DNA of 64,000 nucleotides from Thermotoga maritima MSB8. GTDB taxonomy: Bacteria > Thermotogota > Thermotogae > Thermotogales > Thermotogaceae. The stretch spans positions 1-64,000 of the forward strand of contig NC_000853.1 in NCBI RefSeq assembly GCF_000008545.1. The letters are read 5' to 3'. The notes below the pieces were generated by a model. The model saw only the letters and a list, made by a program, of their open reading frames with translations. It searched no databases and was not told where the DNA came from. A program made the position numbers and the translations under genes. This document shows, piece after piece, positions 1 through 8,633 of the stretch (the first letter of the stretch is position 1; each line of letters opens with the position of its first letter).

Positions 1-75
1 TGGTACCGGAAGCTATGCGTTAAAAAAGGAATAATGGATGATATGAAGAGACAATATGAAGAGAATTTGTGGTAA
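1..75 (+). CDS. 3' end of an unidentified gene (partial)
   Basis: Frame 1 is open from the first base for 24 codons and stops at TAA 73-75. The encoded tail is basic and charged, ending in Glu-Glu-Asn-Leu-Trp. It looks like the carboxyl end of a real protein rather than noise, but it is too short to recognise. It precedes the CRISPR leader and might be unrelated to the array. Confidence 0.35.
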   Translation, partial: WYRKLCVKKGIMDDMKRQYEENLW

Positions 76-364
76 TCGATGACGTGTAAGTGCTTTGAAT
101 TCGAGAAATTAGTAGTTAACTTCTAACACACTGAGGAATACCTTCTTTCATCTATTTGTGAAACATGGAACTAATCGATTTTTACCAGAAACACCCCAAA
201 ATGCCCTGACGTAGGTTGATATAATTTATCTTCTGTTTTTTGCTTGTGTTCTTTCGTTGTTGGACTATGCAATTATTCCATTTTTCCAAACAGTACTTGA
301 AGGTGCTCTCTTGTGTGTTAGAATGGTTTATGGAAAGGAAGGATATGGAAGGTCAAAAAACATC

Positions 365-393
365 TTGCTTTCAGAGTGTGTTTGTGGTATAAT
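365..393 (+). promoter_or_regulatory. pre-crRNA promoter in the CRISPR leader
   Basis: TTGCTT at 365-370 and TATAAT at 388-393 are separated by exactly 17 bases. This places the transcription start near 400, about 12 bases before the first repeat. The upstream 75-364 stretch is AT-rich and holds no convincing gene. It is best read as the leader, since the perfect repeats lie next to it and the degenerate repeat lies at the other end. Confidence 0.7.
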
Positions 394-411
394 TTCTCTT
401 GAACTCAACGG

Positions 412-3105
412 GTTTCAATACTTCCTTAGAGGTATGGAAACTCTGTGATCTGTTAACGGGGACATCCACACCCAAAATCGTTTCAATACTTCCTTAGAGG
501 TATGGAAACACTGTCGGAGATGTTCTGCTGTGCATCGTCGAGAGTTTGTTTCAATACTTCCTTAGAGGTATGGAAACATATAAGCCTTTTCCAGTCTTCG
601 GGGGACATTTCCCAGTTTCAATACTTCCTTAGAGGTATGGAAACATGCGAGCACTGTCCTCTCCAACATCCATATACACCGGTTTCAATACTTCCTTAGA
701 GGTATGGAAACCATACTCCAGCATCAAGCAACTTGCTGGCGAAATTTCGTTTCAATACTTCCTTAGAGGTATGGAAACATCCATATCAACGTTGCATATT
801 CTCGTTGATAAAAAGTTTCAATACTTCCTTAGAGGTATGGAAACGCGACAAGCCCACGTTCAGGCACGAGGTGTTCCCTGAGTTTCAATACTTCCTTAGA
901 GGTATGGAAACAAGTTTTACCTTTTCTCAGACAACTTCAACTGGAAAAGTTTCAATACTTCCTTAGAGGTATGGAAACTCGATTATTTCTTTTACAAAGA
1001 CATGCGATCATACAAGTTTCAATACTTCCTTAGAGGTATGGAAACTATACGTTGTAGAAATCGCAAAGGTGGTGATGTTAGTTTCAATACTTCCTTAGAG
1101 GTATGGAAACTCTCGAATCCGATATAATCATATTTCCTTATTATATGTTTCAATACTTCCTTAGAGGTATGGAAACCCGCATCTCGTAGGTATTGCTTGC
1201 CTTCTGTTCCCTTGTTTCAATACTTCCTTAGAGGTATGGAAACTAAACTTGTAAATCCTTTTGAAGACTTAGAACAACGTTTCAATACTTCCTTAGAGGT
1301 ATGGAAACGAAACGCCCGCAAACGCTCATCACAAGCCCGTTTCCGTTTCAATACTTCCTTAGAGGTATGGAAACTTGAGTATAAAATCTTCTTCTGATAA
1401 TGACAAAACAGTTTCAATACTTCCTTAGAGGTATGGAAACTGCTTCTATTACTCTTTGTAGCACGTTCGTGAACTCAGTTTCAATACTTCCTTAGAGGTA
1501 TGGAAACTCGATAATCTCAGATGCCTCGCCTCAATTTCAATTGGTTTCAATACTTCCTTAGAGGTATGGAAACCTCCACAATGAAAAGAATAGATGGTAA
1601 GGTGTGCTTGTTTCAATACTTCCTTAGAGGTATGGAAACCTACTATCTTCTATATATATATTTTTGTTTTTGTTTTGTTTCAATACTTCCTTAGAGGTAT
1701 GGAAACCTATTTCCCTCTGCCGTCTCTTCGAAATGATCACCTCTGTTTCAATACTTCCTTAGAGGTATGGAAACTGTGAAGGCGTATGAGGTGGAGGATA
1801 TTCCTGCAATTGGTTTCAATAATTCCTTAGAGGTATGGAAACTTTTTCCAGCATCTTCTTCACGAAGTACGTCTTCATCGTTTCAATAATTCCTTAGAGG
1901 TATGGAAACGCGATGTTGCGAGAACGATGAAAGATTTGTATGAACGTTTCAATAATTCCTTAGAGGTATGGAAACTTGTCGAACTCTTTGGTACTTCCAT
2001 CCGGATACATCTGTTTCAATAATTCCTTAGAGGTATGGAAACGAGTAGTACAGAGGAGAGAGATGCAGATATCCACGACGTTTCAATAATTCCTTAGAGG
2101 TATGGAAACCTCGATCGCTTGTGGTATCTCTGTCTGTGCGAGCTGTTTCAATAATTCCTTAGAGGTATGGAAACTTGTGATGATGTCGCCAAGCTTTAGG
2201 GGGACATCTGTTTGTTTCAATAATTCCTTAGAGGTATGGAAACCTGATCTAGCCGTCCGGCCAGTCACAGGTTGAGATAGTTTCAATAATTCCTTAGAGG
2301 TATGGAAACATGTATTGCAAGGAAAAGCAAAAATAAGATTCGACAGGTTTCAATAATTCCTTAGAGGTATGGAAACTCGAACTCGAAGAGGCCTATGCAC
2401 CTGTCCAGCCTATGTTTCAATAATTCCTTAGAGGTATGGAAACATCCTCCTTACTTTGGCCGACACCGTTCGTCCGTTTGTTTCAATAATTCCTTAGAGG
2501 TATGGAAACCTTCAAGCCATACTAATATTGCGTATTCTCTTCTCAGTTTCAATAATTCCTTAGAGGTATGGAAACAAAAGCCTACGAAGGGCTTCGAGTA
2601 CCACCAGCTTTTGTTTCAATAATTCCTTAGAGGTATGGAAACGGGCTGAAAAATTTCCCATTTCGTTTTATCACCTCCTGTTTCAATAATTCCTTAGAGG
2701 TATGGAAACCAAGGGGAGGATGATACTGAATGGATAGGGGAACTCAGTTTCAATAGTTCCTTAGAGGTATGGAAACACCATTCATCCATTACAACCTCTT
2801 TGCCTCTAATTTGTTTCAATAGTTCCTTAGAGGTATGGAAACTGATGTCTTCCCATTGTTTCGTGTTGTCAAACACCTGTTTCAATACTTCCTTAGAGGT
2901 ATGGAAACTAAAGCATACGCTCCAAAACGTGAACAAATTCTCTCAGTTTCAATAATTCCTTAGAGGTATGGAAACAGTTGGACGACGATCTTGTATTCAT
3001 AAATGTTGTTGTTTCAATACTTCCTTAGAGGTATGGAAACTAAGACATTCTTTCGCTAAGAAAATCTAATAGTTTGTTTCAATACTTCCTTAGATGTACG
3101 AAAAA
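412..3105 (+). CRISPR. CRISPR array, 41 repeats and 40 spacers
   Basis: A 30-base repeat beginning GTTTCAATA and ending GGTATGGAAAC occurs 41 times with spacers of 35-39 bases. It is the repeat type I remember for Thermotoga. Base 10 of the repeat varies in blocks. It is C in repeats 1-21 (412-1774), A in repeats 22-35 (1813-2709), G in repeats 36-37 (2747-2842), C in repeat 38 (2879), A in repeat 39 (2946) and C in repeat 40 (3011). Repeat 41 (3076-3105) is decayed in its last third, which marks the leader-distal, oldest end. No cas genes are present, so the array must rely on proteins encoded elsewhere. Transcription is most likely left to right from the promoter at 365-393. Confidence 0.98.
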
Positions 3106-3137
3106 AAATAACCCCCACATGAGTGGGGGGATGTTTT
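3101..3137. terminator. bidirectional terminator between CRISPR array and helicase gene
   Basis: A 7-bp stem (CCCCCAC 3112-3118, GTGGGGG 3123-3129) closes an ATGA loop. On the plus strand it is followed by ATGTTTTTGTT. On the minus strand it is followed by TTATTTTTTTT. It can therefore end both the pre-crRNA and the convergent helicase message. Confidence 0.85.
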
Positions 3138-3154
3138 TGTTATAGACTCTCAGA

Positions 3155-5107
3155 TCAAAAGATCACGTAAGTTCCCTTCTTTTTCACAAACTCTACAAAT
3201 CTTCTGTAAGTTGGATGGACAGAGAGCGTGCTCGAATCTCCCGTTGCTATCAGTTTTCTTTTCGCCCGTGTGAGTGAGACGTTGAGTCTTCTCAGATCTT
3301 CGAGGAACCCTATTTCACCGTTTTTGTTCGAACGCACAAATGAGATGATGATGACCTCTTTTTCCCTTCCCTGAAAACCATCCACACTGTGTACTTCTAC
3401 TTTCGCTTCGATCAACTCTCTTATGAGATTCACCTGATCATCGTAGGGAGTGATGATCCCGATCCAATCCTCCTTCACCCCCATGGAGAGAAGCTTTTCC
3501 ACAACCTCTTTCACGATCTGTGCTTCTAATGGATTCTCTCTCGAGGGAGAGTCTTTCCTTTGCCTTTCAAATCTGTCAGATCTGTTCTTTGTGTCTATGA
3601 AGACCAGAACGTTTTTTGGGGAGAGAACAACATCCCAGAACTTTCCAAAGTTCGGTATCTCCACTCCAAGGTCGAAGAGCGTTATGTTTCTGACTTTCTC
3701 GGCCGCTTTCAGTTTTCCGTCGTAAAATTCTTCACTCGGAAACTCCATCAAAAGTTCGTTCATTCTGTACTGGGTATCGAGAAGAGAAGACTTCTCGGGA
3801 TATCGAGTTATGAGTTCTTCAAACAGTGTTCTCGAAAGATCCTTCGCGTCTTCTGAGAGTATCGTGGGTGGAAGCTGTTTGTGATCCCCAGCGAGGACGA
3901 ACTTTTTGCCTTTCGATATGGGAATGAGGATGCTTGGGATAGTTGCCTGAGAGGCCTCGTCAACAACTACCACATCGAAGACTATTCCCGATAGTATTTC
4001 CAGAGCTGCGGACGAATTGGTTGAAAGCACAACCTGCGCTTCCCGTACTATCCTGCTCGCTATTATTTCCTCTTTGCGTTCTATGAGGTCCCTGATATCT
4101 TGAATCTGGCTGTTTAACTTTATCCACTCTGCCATCTCCTTTATCTTTTCCTTGGAAACTCCCCTGGCACTCCAGTTCTTCTCTGCGTACTCCAGGATCT
4201 TCTTGTCGCTGAGCCCTCTTCTCCACTGCGGTGAAGGTTTTGTGAAACTGTCCCTTTTTTTGATCAACTTTGCGAGTTCTTCCTTCATCTTCTTTACCTT
4301 CTCGTACTCACTGCTTGTTTCGATTTGATGTGCGAGTGTGGACTCCTTCAGGTGAGAGGACACGCGCGAAGGATGGCCAATTCTCACCAGAGACACTTTC
4401 CCCCAGAGCCTCTCCACGAGGTTGTCCACAGCAAGGTTACTCTCCGCTGTGACCAGAATTTTCTTTCCACGTGCTACTTCCTGTCTTATGTACTCCACGA
4501 GTGTTCTGGTCTTTCCCGTGCCGAAGGGGCCGTGTATGAGAAAGAAATCAGAACTTCCGAGGGCAAGGGAAACCGCTTCCCTCTGACTCTCGTTCAATCC
4601 TTCATCGAAGGGAGTGAACTCTTCTTCAAACGACTCTTCTGGCTTCCTCTTTCCAAGTAGAAACTCAAGAGCTTTTTTCCCTTCCGAAGAAAGCGTCATC
4701 AGGTTCTCTATCTGTCTTCTGAACGTGATGTCGCTCGCAAAGAGGTCTATCCTCACATTTTTGAGCTTCCACGATGGAAGCCTATCGACCGCTACCGTGA
4801 TGAAACGCTCTCCTTTCTCCACAACCGTTCCCGTGTAATCACTCTTGAGGGGGTTTCCTTTGCTTATGAGAACAAGATCACCCACACCGATTTCTGTGTC
4901 TATCTTCTTTCTTCTTCCAAACCTCACAAGGAAATATCCAAGTTCTTCTCCTATAAATTTTCCTGTGAGACCCAGAACGGCACGACCCTTTTTCTCTCTT
5001 TCCTCCCCCGAGAGCCGCTTCATCTCATCGAGCATTGCGTTTATTTCCGCGTTCCTTTCGAGCTCTACGAGCCTCACAAGCTTCTTTATGAACTGCTGAA
5101 CCGTCAT
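3155..5107 (-). CDS. Superfamily 1 DNA/RNA helicase, Upf1/IGHMBP2-like
   Basis: This 650-residue protein has the complete motif set of the Upf1-like SF1B helicases. A Q-motif (LNESQREAV) lies near residue 171 and Walker A GPFGTGKT at 193-200. Further on are a DEAS Walker B, the GDHKQLPPT motif, a QYRMN motif, VDGFQGRE and a C-terminal SLTRAK arginine motif. The first 130 residues form the usual beta-barrel-containing 1B region. ATP-driven nucleic-acid unwinding is expected from the family; the substrate is unknown. Its ATG overlaps the stop of the upstream epimerase gene by four bases (ATGA 5104-5107), so the two are probably translationally coupled. It is the last gene of a three-gene unit reading away from 7461. 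Confidence 0.9.
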   Translation of the reverse strand: MTVQQFIKKLVRLVELERNAEINAMLDEMKRLSGEEREKKGRAVLGLTGKFIGEELGYFLVRFGRRKKIDTEIGVGDLVLISKGNPLKSDYTGTVVEKGERFITVAVDRLPSWKLKNVRIDLFASDITFRRQIENLMTLSSEGKKALEFLLGKRKPEESFEEEFTPFDEGLNESQREAVSLALGSSDFFLIHGPFGTGKTRTLVEYIRQEVARGKKILVTAESNLAVDNLVERLWGKVSLVRIGHPSRVSSHLKESTLAHQIETSSEYEKVKKMKEELAKLIKKRDSFTKPSPQWRRGLSDKKILEYAEKNWSARGVSKEKIKEMAEWIKLNSQIQDIRDLIERKEEIIASRIVREAQVVLSTNSSAALEILSGIVFDVVVVDEASQATIPSILIPISKGKKFVLAGDHKQLPPTILSEDAKDLSRTLFEELITRYPEKSSLLDTQYRMNELLMEFPSEEFYDGKLKAAEKVRNITLFDLGVEIPNFGKFWDVVLSPKNVLVFIDTKNRSDRFERQRKDSPSRENPLEAQIVKEVVEKLLSMGVKEDWIGIITPYDDQVNLIRELIEAKVEVHSVDGFQGREKEVIIISFVRSNKNGEIGFLEDLRRLNVSLTRAKRKLIATGDSSTLSVHPTYRRFVEFVKKKGTYVIF

Positions 5108-6141
5108 TGATCTTTCACCCTCATTCTCGGACCATCCTGGATGAATTTTCCTCTGAAAACTTCTTCCTTCAGCATCAGGTGACTGTCGAGGTCATGAAAC
5201 TCAAAAGCTCCCGTTCCAAGCGCAAAATGAACACTCTGATTTATTCCGAGCGAGGACTCTCCCATGCATCCGATCATGAGCTTCAAACCTGACGATTCTG
5301 CTATTTCCACTATGGCAAGAGCGTCGGAAATTCCCGACTTCATGAGTTTTATGTTCACGTAATCAACCGCTTCTTCCTTCACAAGCCTCATCACATCGAA
5401 CTTCGTCCTCGCGGATTCGTCCGCCGCGACGGGAAACGGAGAGTGGAACCTCACGAACTTCAAGCCTTCTATGTCTTCCCTCCTCACAGGTTGTTCGTAC
5501 ACAGCGATGTCTATTCCTTTTTGATATACTGCTCTCGCGAACTCCACCGCCTCCTTCTGGGTGTATCCCATGTTCGCGTCAACTATGTACTTCGCTCCAC
5601 GGGTGACTTTCGCTATCTCTTCCACGGCTTCGATGTCTTCCTTCAAATTCTCTCCAACTTTTATCTTGATCACTCTGAAACCCTCTTCGAATATCTTCTT
5701 TGCCTCCTTCACACGGTTTTCGACGGTGTCTATCCCAACTGTTTTGTCCGTTTCTATCTCATCTCTTTTTCCTCCAAGGAGATAACAGACCTGTGTTCCA
5801 AGTTCTTGAGAGAGAGCGTCCAGTGTGGCAAATTGAACGGCTGCTTTCAAACTCGGAAACCCGAAGAGCCTGTCTGTGATCTCGAAGATCCTGGCATAGT
5901 TTCGCACATCGATGCCTGTGATCATCTCCCTCACAGCGTTTTCTATTGCAAGAAGTGCTTCCACCCTTTCACCGTTCACTCTGAAGGAGGGAGACGCTTC
6001 TCCGTACCCTTTGACACCACTTTCCAAAACGATTTCAACCTCGACATTTCTGCTTTCGGAAGATACGCTTCCAGTTATGTGAAACGGCTTTTCGTATTCG
6101 TATCTCTTGAGAGAAAGCTTCACGTTCACGATCCTCGACAT
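5104..6141 (-). CDS. L-Ala-D/L-amino acid (dipeptide) epimerase, enolase superfamily
   Basis: A 345-residue muconate-lactonizing/enolase-superfamily protein. The expected active site is readable: the KxK pair K159/K161, metal ligands D188, E216 and D241, and the second acid/base K265. Members with this arrangement epimerise the second residue of L-Ala-containing dipeptides. I recall the Thermotoga enzyme being assigned to hydrophobic and aromatic Ala-Xaa dipeptides, so strict Ala-Glu specificity should not be assumed. The start ATG follows GAGGAGGTG, which also contains the end of the upstream transglutaminase-like gene three bases away. Pairing with a papain-like peptidase suggests processing of peptidoglycan-derived or other peptides. 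Confidence 0.88.
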   Translation of the reverse strand: MSRIVNVKLSLKRYEYEKPFHITGSVSSESRNVEVEIVLESGVKGYGEASPSFRVNGERVEALLAIENAVREMITGIDVRNYARIFEITDRLFGFPSLKAAVQFATLDALSQELGTQVCYLLGGKRDEIETDKTVGIDTVENRVKEAKKIFEEGFRVIKIKVGENLKEDIEAVEEIAKVTRGAKYIVDANMGYTQKEAVEFARAVYQKGIDIAVYEQPVRREDIEGLKFVRFHSPFPVAADESARTKFDVMRLVKEEAVDYVNIKLMKSGISDALAIVEIAESSGLKLMIGCMGESSLGINQSVHFALGTGAFEFHDLDSHLMLKEEVFRGKFIQDGPRMRVKDQ

Positions 6142-6144
6142 CTC

Positions 6145-7461
6145 TCACACCTCCTCGAAACTAATAACTTCTATGGTACTTTCGAACGGCAGACGTTTCT
6201 CTTCGCTTTCCGCCTCTCCAACCTGGTTGTCTGTGGGATCGCTTCTCACAAAACGAGTTTTCGGATCGAAGTCTTTCATGAAGCCGTCGTTTGCCACCAT
6301 TCTGAAGCCGTCCAGGTTTCCAAAGTAGAAGCTTCTGAAAGATTCATTATCTCTCCTCGCACCGCCAAAGGAAAGATCCGCAGGAAGCCACCCATAGGGC
6401 TCCACGTAGAAAAGTGCCCAGTCGTGAGGAGAACCGAAGATCGGATTTATGTACCATCCAGACTGCCATCTTGCGGGGACACCTGCGATCCTGCACATCG
6501 TTATGAAGAGAAGTGCCTGAAAACCACAGTCGCCTTTCAGGTTGTTCACCACAAAATCCGTTATATTCTCGTACAGGGCATACGGTTTCACGTAGGAGTA
6601 CCTCACGTTGAGTGTGATCCAGTCGTATATCCTTTTCGCTTTGAGGTACGGGTTTACCTCGCTACCCACCACCGTTTGTGTTAACCACCTGAGTTTCGGA
6701 GTAAAAACGATGTGTGGAGGCTCTTCTTTCAGGAACTCTTCAAATCCCGCAACTTTCTCTGAAACTCTTTCAGGATCGACGTGGTTCACCCACTCTCTAA
6801 CAATGTACTCGAATTCCACGAAAAAAGTGCTGTCTTCGCCTTCGAAGTAGATGGTCCTCTGTGGAACATCGTTCGGAGAAATGTAGTAACTTTTGTGACT
6901 TGTTCTCAGAAGTTTCACACTTTCGATCTGAAGGCTTTCCTTGGGAAACGGAAGCCATACGCGGTGCTTGGAGGATGTTTCCTTCAGTTTCAAAGTTATT
7001 CTCGCTCTTATTCTGTATCTTTTCGGATCCTCACCCTTTATGAGACGCTCCAGCCGTTCGTGGAGAATTCTTCGGGCTTTTTCACTTCTTTCATCTTTTC
7101 TGAGTCTTTCTCTGTACTCCGATCTGACGAAGGCGAGGTTGTGGAAGAAACGCCTTTCGAATCGTTTCTCACCCTCCACGACGATGTAGTCGAGTACTCC
7201 TTCGTTCATGAGATATTGGAACTCTCCCTCTGAGAAACCCTCGAACATCTCCCTCATCTTTTCCATCGCTTCTTTTTCGGTGAAAGGATAATCCTCGAGG
7301 AGTCTTTCGATCCTCTCTTTTTCGTAGATGAGTCTTTCACGCTGAAGCAAAGGGAGGTCCTTTTTCAGAAAGTCATCGATCAGCTTCAAAGCGACTGAAA
7401 AGTTCCCCAGCATTTCTTCTCTGAGAACTTCCTCTGGTAAACTGTAGATGAGAAACTCCAT
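6145..7461 (-). CDS. Transglutaminase-like cysteine protease-fold protein
   Basis: A 438-residue protein with a roughly 230-residue helical and beta-rich N-terminal part, then a transglutaminase-core domain. The triad is visible as Cys in GDCGFQALL, His in SPHDWALFYVE and Asp in LPADLSFG. Bacterial members are usually peptidases or amidases rather than crosslinking enzymes. There is no obvious signal peptide, so a cytoplasmic role is likely. A GGAGGT site lies seven bases before the ATG. It heads the unit containing the dipeptide epimerase and the helicase. A peptidase feeding dipeptides to the epimerase is an inference from this order. Confidence 0.8.
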   Translation of the reverse strand: MEFLIYSLPEEVLREEMLGNFSVALKLIDDFLKKDLPLLQRERLIYEKERIERLLEDYPFTEKEAMEKMREMFEGFSEGEFQYLMNEGVLDYIVVEGEKRFERRFFHNLAFVRSEYRERLRKDERSEKARRILHERLERLIKGEDPKRYRIRARITLKLKETSSKHRVWLPFPKESLQIESVKLLRTSHKSYYISPNDVPQRTIYFEGEDSTFFVEFEYIVREWVNHVDPERVSEKVAGFEEFLKEEPPHIVFTPKLRWLTQTVVGSEVNPYLKAKRIYDWITLNVRYSYVKPYALYENITDFVVNNLKGDCGFQALLFITMCRIAGVPARWQSGWYINPIFGSPHDWALFYVEPYGWLPADLSFGGARRDNESFRSFYFGNLDGFRMVANDGFMKDFDPKTRFVRSDPTDNQVGEAESEEKRLPFESTIEVISFEEV

Positions 7462-7494
7462 GTTGATACCTCCTTCAGAAAGGGAGTGACAGAC

Positions 7495-8169
7495 GTGTTC
7501 ATAGAATTATCTTATCCTATAGAAGAGAGAATGTTGACCTATCCGGACAACCCGCCAGACTATTTTGAGCCGAAAAGCAGAATAGAACAGGGAGACGCCG
7601 CCAACACGATGATGATTCATCATTTCTCGCACACGGGTACACACGTGGACGCCCCCTACCATTTTTGTGAAGAGGGCTGGACATTGGATCAGATACCTCT
7701 TGAATACTTCATTTTTGAAAAACCCCTGCTCGTGGACAGGGAGAAGAAACCAATGGAACTCTTCACCATCGAAGATATCGAAGAACTGGATCTGAATGGT
7801 GTGGATCTTCTCATGTTCAGATCGGGTTTTGCGAAGTTGAGAAGAACAGATCCTGCAACCTACAGGTACATGTTCCCCGGCATTTCAAAAGAGTTGGCTC
7901 GTTTTCTGAGGGAATCTGTCCTCTCTCTCAAAGCGGTCATGCTCGATTTTCTCAGTGCCGATCCCATCGTGTTGGGTGAAAAAGAAAACTACCCCGCGCA
8001 CAGATGGCTTTTGTCGAAGAAATTCAGCAGCAAAAGACCTATCATCATATTCGAAGATGTGAATTTAGAACCCGTCGCTGGAAAGAAGATAAAACGTGTG
8101 ATCGCTCTTCCTTTGAGATTCAAGGGGCTGGACGGTGGACCCGTCAGCGTTCTGGCAGAGGTGGAATGA
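7495..8169 (+). CDS. Cyclase-family metal hydrolase (kynurenine formamidase-like)
   Basis: About 224 residues with the PF04199 cyclase signature: HTGTHVDAPYHF supplies metal-binding His and Asp residues, and a C-terminal HRWLLSK follows. The family hydrolyses amide or ester bonds (N-formylkynurenine, isatin and others); the substrate here is unknown. I place the start at GTG 7495. AAGGGAG at 7480-7486 is then eight bases upstream, and the protein begins with the family's usual Phe-Ile-Glu-Leu segment. The in-frame GTG at 7486 overlaps that ribosome binding site. The gene is divergent from the transglutaminase-like gene with only 33 bases between starts. Confidence 0.8.
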   Translation: MFIELSYPIEERMLTYPDNPPDYFEPKSRIEQGDAANTMMIHHFSHTGTHVDAPYHFCEEGWTLDQIPLEYFIFEKPLLVDREKKPMELFTIEDIEELDLNGVDLLMFRSGFAKLRRTDPATYRYMFPGISKELARFLRESVLSLKAVMLDFLSADPIVLGEKENYPAHRWLLSKKFSSKRPIIIFEDVNLEPVAGKKIKRVIALPLRFKGLDGGPVSVLAEVE

Positions 8170-8170
8170 T

Positions 8171-8200
8171 TTGAACAAAAACCCCGCCGTCCGGCGGGGT
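8171..8200 (-). terminator. terminator of the ferritin-like/NuoEF-like unit
   Basis: ACCCCGCC (8181-8188) pairs with GGCGGGGT (8193-8200) around GTCC. On the minus strand the stem is followed by TTTTTGTTC, a good intrinsic terminator. On the plus strand it is followed by ATCTTC, so it would terminate the convergent cyclase gene poorly. Confidence 0.8.
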
Positions 8201-8204
8201 ATCT

Positions 8205-8633
8205 TCACACTTCCAGTCTCAGAAGGTCCCTCAGATGCTTTTTCTCCTCATCGATGATCGTCTGAACGGGTTCTTTCTCCGGTACGTAGCTCAATATTTC
8301 GCTGTAAAAGACTATGGAATCTTTTTCCACTTCGATGGCCCTTCTCACAGCCTCTCTCAGATCATCAGGGGGAGTTTCTTCGAGCTTGGGAAAGATAGAG
8401 ATCTCTGCGAGAGCTTCGAGATAGCCGAGCACCTCATCGGATGGGTTAAGATCCTGCTCGTATTTTTCGAGGATCTCCTTGAACTTTCTGGAGTGGTCCC
8501 TCTCTTGTTCCGCCAGTCGTTCAAAGAGTGCCTTCGTTTCCCCCTCCGTTTTCTCCGTGAGATTCTTGTAGTAAGAGTAACCGGTTGATTCGATCCTCAA
8601 AGCTATATTCAGAAGATCCCTTGGGCCTATCAT
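8205..8633 (-). CDS. Ferritin-like diiron protein (rubrerythrin family, no rubredoxin domain)
   Basis: A 142-residue four-helix protein. Each helix carries a plausible diiron ligand: Glu in ALRIESTG, E..H in LAEQERDHSRKF, Glu in AIEVEKDSIVFY and E..H in IIDEEKKHLRDLL. The cysteine-rich rubredoxin domain of true rubrerythrins is absent. Peroxide or oxygen reduction, or iron handling, would be expected of the family. Its ATG overlaps the stop of the large NADH-oxidoreductase-like gene (ATGA 8630-8633). Coupled synthesis therefore suggests that the upstream flavin/iron-sulfur protein may supply electrons to it, which is inference. Confidence 0.8.
   Translation of the reverse strand: MIGPRDLLNIALRIESTGYSYYKNLTEKTEGETKALFERLAEQERDHSRKFKEILEKYEQDLNPSDEVLGYLEALAEISIFPKLEETPPDDLREAVRRAIEVEKDSIVFYSEILSYVPEKEPVQTIIDEEKKHLRDLLRLEV

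Noticed and set aside
220-225. TATAAT in the upstream leader as a second promoter for the CRISPR array
   Set aside because: No acceptable -35 box lies 16-19 bases before it, and the promoter at 365-393 is much better.
578-2213. Shared GGGGACAT stretches in spacers 1, 3 and 27 as evidence of a common source
   Set aside because: Eight or nine shared bases among 40 spacers is within chance, and the flanking bases differ.
257-2936. Short open frames through the CRISPR array on both strands, such as 257-448, 645-881 and 2694-2936
   Set aside because: They encode the repeat itself (FQYFLRGMET, FNTSLEVWK or FHTSKEVLK) joined to spacer sequence. The repeat lacks stops in several frames, so open frames arise automatically.
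5443-6684. 413-codon open frame opposite the epimerase and transglutaminase-like genes
   Set aside because: It lies antisense to two clearly recognisable enzymes and has no ribosome site or recognisable domain. It is a by-product of codon bias.
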